A stretch of 64,000 nt of DNA from assembly GCF_019925205.1 (NCBI RefSeq), contig NC_083562.1, positions 26,908,001 to 26,972,000 on the forward strand, written 5' to 3'. This stretch comes from Metopolophium dirhodum (Eukaryota > Arthropoda > Insecta > Hemiptera > Aphididae). The notes below the pieces were generated by a model that was not told the DNA's origin, did no database searches, and worked only from the letters and a program-made list of their open reading frames with translations. This document shows, one piece after another, positions 60,831 to 64,000 of the stretch. A program made the translations under genes and the position numbers. Position 1 is the first letter of the stretch. Each line of letters opens with the position of its first letter.

Positions 60831-61540
60831 TGATAATAACTTTTCGTTATTGAGAACAATCTAACTGAGAAACAAAAAAGTAACATTCAATCTGAAGCAT
60901 TTAGTAATCAAATTTATGTTAAAGAAATACTCAAAGAGTAGGAACGGACTCACGGTTTCAGTGATTCAAGCCCTAACCTAGCAATAAACGGGGAGAAAGT
61001 TAAAAAAAAAACTAAAAGTAACAAACTCAATGATTCAAATAACAATTTAAACATACTAACGCAGGCTTCGCTCAGAAACTAAAAAATAAAATATAATAAT
61101 ATTCGGAACAATTATTACAAAATATGTAATTTTTAATTGGTTTTATTGATTTTAGTAAGTTTTGCAAGACATTCATTGGTACTTCTATGTACTAAATACA
61201 TACTTATTACTGAAGTATAACCAAACAAAAACTGACGTAAAGTCTTAAACGTTCTTCGAACTATTATTATTAGTCATACCAATTATTAACTAAAATTATT
61301 TTATATAATCTTAATTGCACTCACACCCTATTACCCTAACCATTGCGATTCCTCTGAGAGTATGGAGATGATATTCTATGACTGATATCTACCTACCATT
61401 TAGTTTGAAGAGGGCTCCAGTCGATGAAAAAAAAGTGACTTTTAGACCAATAAACTAGACAAAATTGGAGGAATTTGGTTTGACGGATTTTATTTTTGAA
61501 AACAGATTATGATTGATTAACAAGTTTACTAGGTTTTGCC

Positions 61541-61661
61541 AGAGGCGATTTTGAATATTTATTTTTTCAGCTGTGATATCCAAGAATAAAAATATGATAT
61601 TTTTGTATTTATATTATTCATTGTGACACTAACAATAATTGGAACATTAAAAATCGCCTCT
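61541..61661. repeat. Short element with 12-bp perfect inverted ends
   Basis: AGAGGCGATTTT (61541-61552) and AAAATCGCCTCT (61650-61661). 121 bp, no open frame. Could be a small MITE or the remains of one. Confidence 0.55.
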
Positions 61662-63260
61662 ATTTATTATCTATATCTGTGGATATTTTATACACATATT
61701 AAGTAGGCATATATATACTCAACTACAAACTACTACTCAACACAGTATTCGCTATTTATGATATTACAATATAAATTATAGGTGTATACTGCATTGTAAT
61801 GTTGTAATTTGTAAACAATGTATTATAAAGGTTAACTTTATTTTGTTATATGAATGTCATAATGATAATATAATATTATTGTTGCAGTGTTACGTATAAT
61901 GTTGTAATATATTTTTTAATTAATTTTTTTTTCATGTACTTATTTTCTTACATGAAACTTATAGTGCCCAAATTAAATCTAAATGTCCTCGCTGCAATAA
62001 TATATACTTTGCATGATCATATTGTATAATATAATATAATATATATTATATATCTACTCGCACACGCATATATTTAAAATATTATGCGTATAATAATTAC
62101 AAGTATAATTTATATGCATCTATATAACATCTATATTATACTGTTATGCAAACAAAATGTTAATAATTATAAAACCACTTTGAAGTTAGAAAACTTTAGG
62201 TTTACCTCGGAAAAGTGCAATATTACTAATTTTTTTTTTTTGTAAAACAGTTTGGAGAGTTTGAAACCAAAACATTTTTTGTATTTATATCCATGCATTT
62301 TTATATAGTCATAAATAATGTATTATTGTTTAACTAAAATAAAACATAGTTTGCACTTTGTTTATCGTTGGTTAACCGTCGTTATTCGCGTTTAACGTTG
62401 TTTTAATAATTAGGTGGTTGCAGCTCTTTGGTGCAACTCTATATGATATATTACTGGTATGTGGATTTGTATAGAATAATAGTATAATAATAAAATTAAA
62501 ATTGAAATAATATTTTCTTTGTTTCTTATTAAGGTTAAATATATATTATCTACATATTATATTATATTATTTCAATTTTGATACGTGTTTTTAATCCCAG
62601 TGAAAACCTTGTTTTATCAATTGATGATAAAGATCTAATTATTTGTTCTAATGAGAATGTGTGGAGATATATTGGTGAAACTAATTGGATATTAAATTTG
62701 AGTAGATCTGTCAGCTTTTTATTATAATGAATTTCGTTTTTCGACACGTGCAGGCATATAATAATATAATATACAATATAATTATGCATAAATATAAGTG
62801 ATATAGGACATATTAGGTATCATTTTACTTAAATACCTATATAACATCTATCTTTTGCCTATAATTTTGATAGATTATGTAACCTACGTTTATCCCAATA
62901 TATTTTTTTTATAAGTAATAAAATATTCGTATACTTATACTGCAGTACGTACGATTTTCAATCATTAAAATAATTCTTATTGTGTATCTACCAGGATTTT
63001 ATTAATCAATAATCATATATAATATGATATAAAAATATTAATTTTAAAAGATGTAATGCAAAAATATTATATATATATAAATTATATATACAGGATGTAA
63101 CGGGATCTAACCTAACCTGACAAATAAAATCACTTTTATTTTAGTTATTTTCAAATTATTTTATACTTATATAATTTATTGATTCTCGCGTTACACGTAT
63201 AATATAATATTTTTTATTTTTATTTTTTAACACCGAAAATCCAAATTAAAAATATAATTC
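61662..63260. other. AT-rich intergenic DNA
   Basis: Very AT-rich with ATAATATA-type runs. The words TAACCTAACC near 63107 resemble the telomere unit reversed but only twice. No gene recognised. Confidence 0.6.
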
Positions 63261-63261
63261 G

Positions 63262-63353
63262 GGAAAGCAATTTCAGTCTTGCGCTCAATGCGGTACTCGC
63301 CTGCAGCGGTTCGTACCGCACACGTCGCCCGTGACTGAAATAGCTCACTTCCC
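63262..63353. repeat. GC-rich nested hairpin
   Basis: ATTTCAGTC (63270-63278) pairs with GACTGAAAT (63333-63341), and inside it GCGGTAC (63290-63296) pairs with GTACCGC (63313-63319). CGGGAA outside the first stem also has an inverted partner (TTCCCG near 63349). The block is GC-rich in AT-rich DNA. It does not fold as a tRNA by eye; it may be a mini transposon. Confidence 0.55.
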
Positions 63354-63780
63354 GCCCTTGCCACACAATATATTACGTATATAACAATCAAAAGTTTACT
63401 AAAATCCAGATAAACAAATTTACTATTTTGATTTTTAAAAAAAAATATTAATCAGATTTAAATTTTTTATTTTCAGTATTAGAAAATAAGGATACAACGT
63501 TATAGGTATTATACATGAAGAACAAGAGTCCATAAATTAAATATTAAAATATTGATTATAGAATAAAAATAATTTTATTTGTCTGCCGGTTTTCCTGTTA
63601 GGTACACCCAGCTTATACAGAGTGATTCACCAAACATGCTCATTGCTCAACCCTCCTTTTCTTATCTAATAATGTAGTTATAAACAAAAATTGATTTTTG
63701 AAATTTTTAAATATACTTTAAGACCACATTTTCTCATCCTTTTGATTTTGGTACAACTTAAGGAGATACAAACTTTTGTT

Positions 63781-63991
63781 TGTGGCTCGGCGCGGCTCAA
63801 TGGTTGAAATCAATCATGAAACGTGATTGAGGGTAAGCAACGGCCGCTGCTACTATAGTTCCTGGATTGGTGACCTCCCGGGTCCATATATAGTGGCAAC
63901 ATTTTGCAAGGTTTAAACCTTGCCAACCAACCGTAACCCCTACAATAGGTAGTGGCCATAGTTGCCGGGCTCTAGACCAATAAAAAAAACA
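63781..63991 (+). mobile_element. 5S-rRNA-like SINE
   Basis: The stretch 63803-63891 aligns by eye with the second half of 5S rRNA: GTTGAA, then GTAAGCAACG, TAGTTCCTGGATTGGTGACC and TCCCGGGT correspond to the 5S words GUUGAA, UUAAGCAACG, UUAGUACUUGGAUGGGUGACC and CCUGGGA. The last part overlaps the internal RNA polymerase III control region. It is followed by about 90 nt of unrelated body, including the palindrome GCAAGGTTTAAACCTTGC (63906-63923), and an A-rich tail near 63980. This fits a 5S-derived SINE (SINE3 type). It could be a 5S pseudogene with a chance tail. Confidence 0.55.
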
Positions 63992-64000
63992 ACTTGTTTT

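Noticed and set aside
1..64000. CRISPR arrays, tRNA genes, operon-like gene sets or endogenous viral genes
   Set aside because: No evenly spaced repeats, no convincing tRNA fold by eye, and no viral protein motif seen. A tRNA scan was not possible.

Overview
This is an AT-rich, intron-rich animal nuclear sequence. Spliceosomal introns with clean GT/AG borders, homology of the proteins to animal genes, very frequent GTACCTA/TAGGTA-type motifs and many small inverted-repeat transposons point to an insect, most likely an aphid (Hemiptera: Aphididae). The species call is inference from texture and from remembered repeat families, not from a search.

Three protein-coding genes can be read. (1) Positions 7265-44762, plus strand: a very large smoothelin-like cytoskeletal gene. 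I could chain 19 coding exons in frame into a 2533-residue protein. It has three smoothelin-type helical repeats, a huge disordered S/T/K/N-rich exon of 4.6 kb, a run of phase 1-1 exons carrying a repeated PLFGLRAL motif, and a C-terminal calponin-homology (CH) domain. An optional GC-rich exon (38127-40390) either splices at an internal donor into the CH exons or reads through for 2.2 kb to its own stop, giving a CH-less isoform. Two CpG-rich islands in introns (about 18.5-19.6 kb and 35.5-36.1 kb) look like internal promoters. (2) Positions 48126-52408, minus strand: TTC30/IFT70, a TPR protein of intraflagellar transport, 13 exons, 646 residues. (3) Positions 52747-56192, minus strand: TAPT1, a multipass membrane protein, 11 exons, 517 residues. 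Genes 2 and 3 lie head-to-tail, 338 bp between coding ends, and the smoothelin gene converges on them.

The rest is intron or intergenic DNA holding mobile-element debris: a hAT-like element with an 8-bp target duplication and a broken transposase frame (57.5-58.8 kb), a non-autonomous hAT-like element (24.0 kb), two related TTAA-flanked foldback MITEs (31.7 and 49.1 kb; the second fills most of a TTC30 intron), a pogo-like mini element (31.5 kb), a MITE with 25-bp perfect terminal repeats (41.0 kb), another foldback (47.7 kb), two decayed non-LTR retrotransposon pieces (59.0-60.8 kb) and a 5S-rRNA-like SINE at the right edge. The first 7.2 kb and the last 7.8 kb have no gene I can support.

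I found no CRISPR, no operon-like system and no virus. The best leads for novelty are the architecture of the smoothelin gene (composite terminal exon, duplicated exon-split repeats, many skippable exons, internal promoters) and the set of small transposons.
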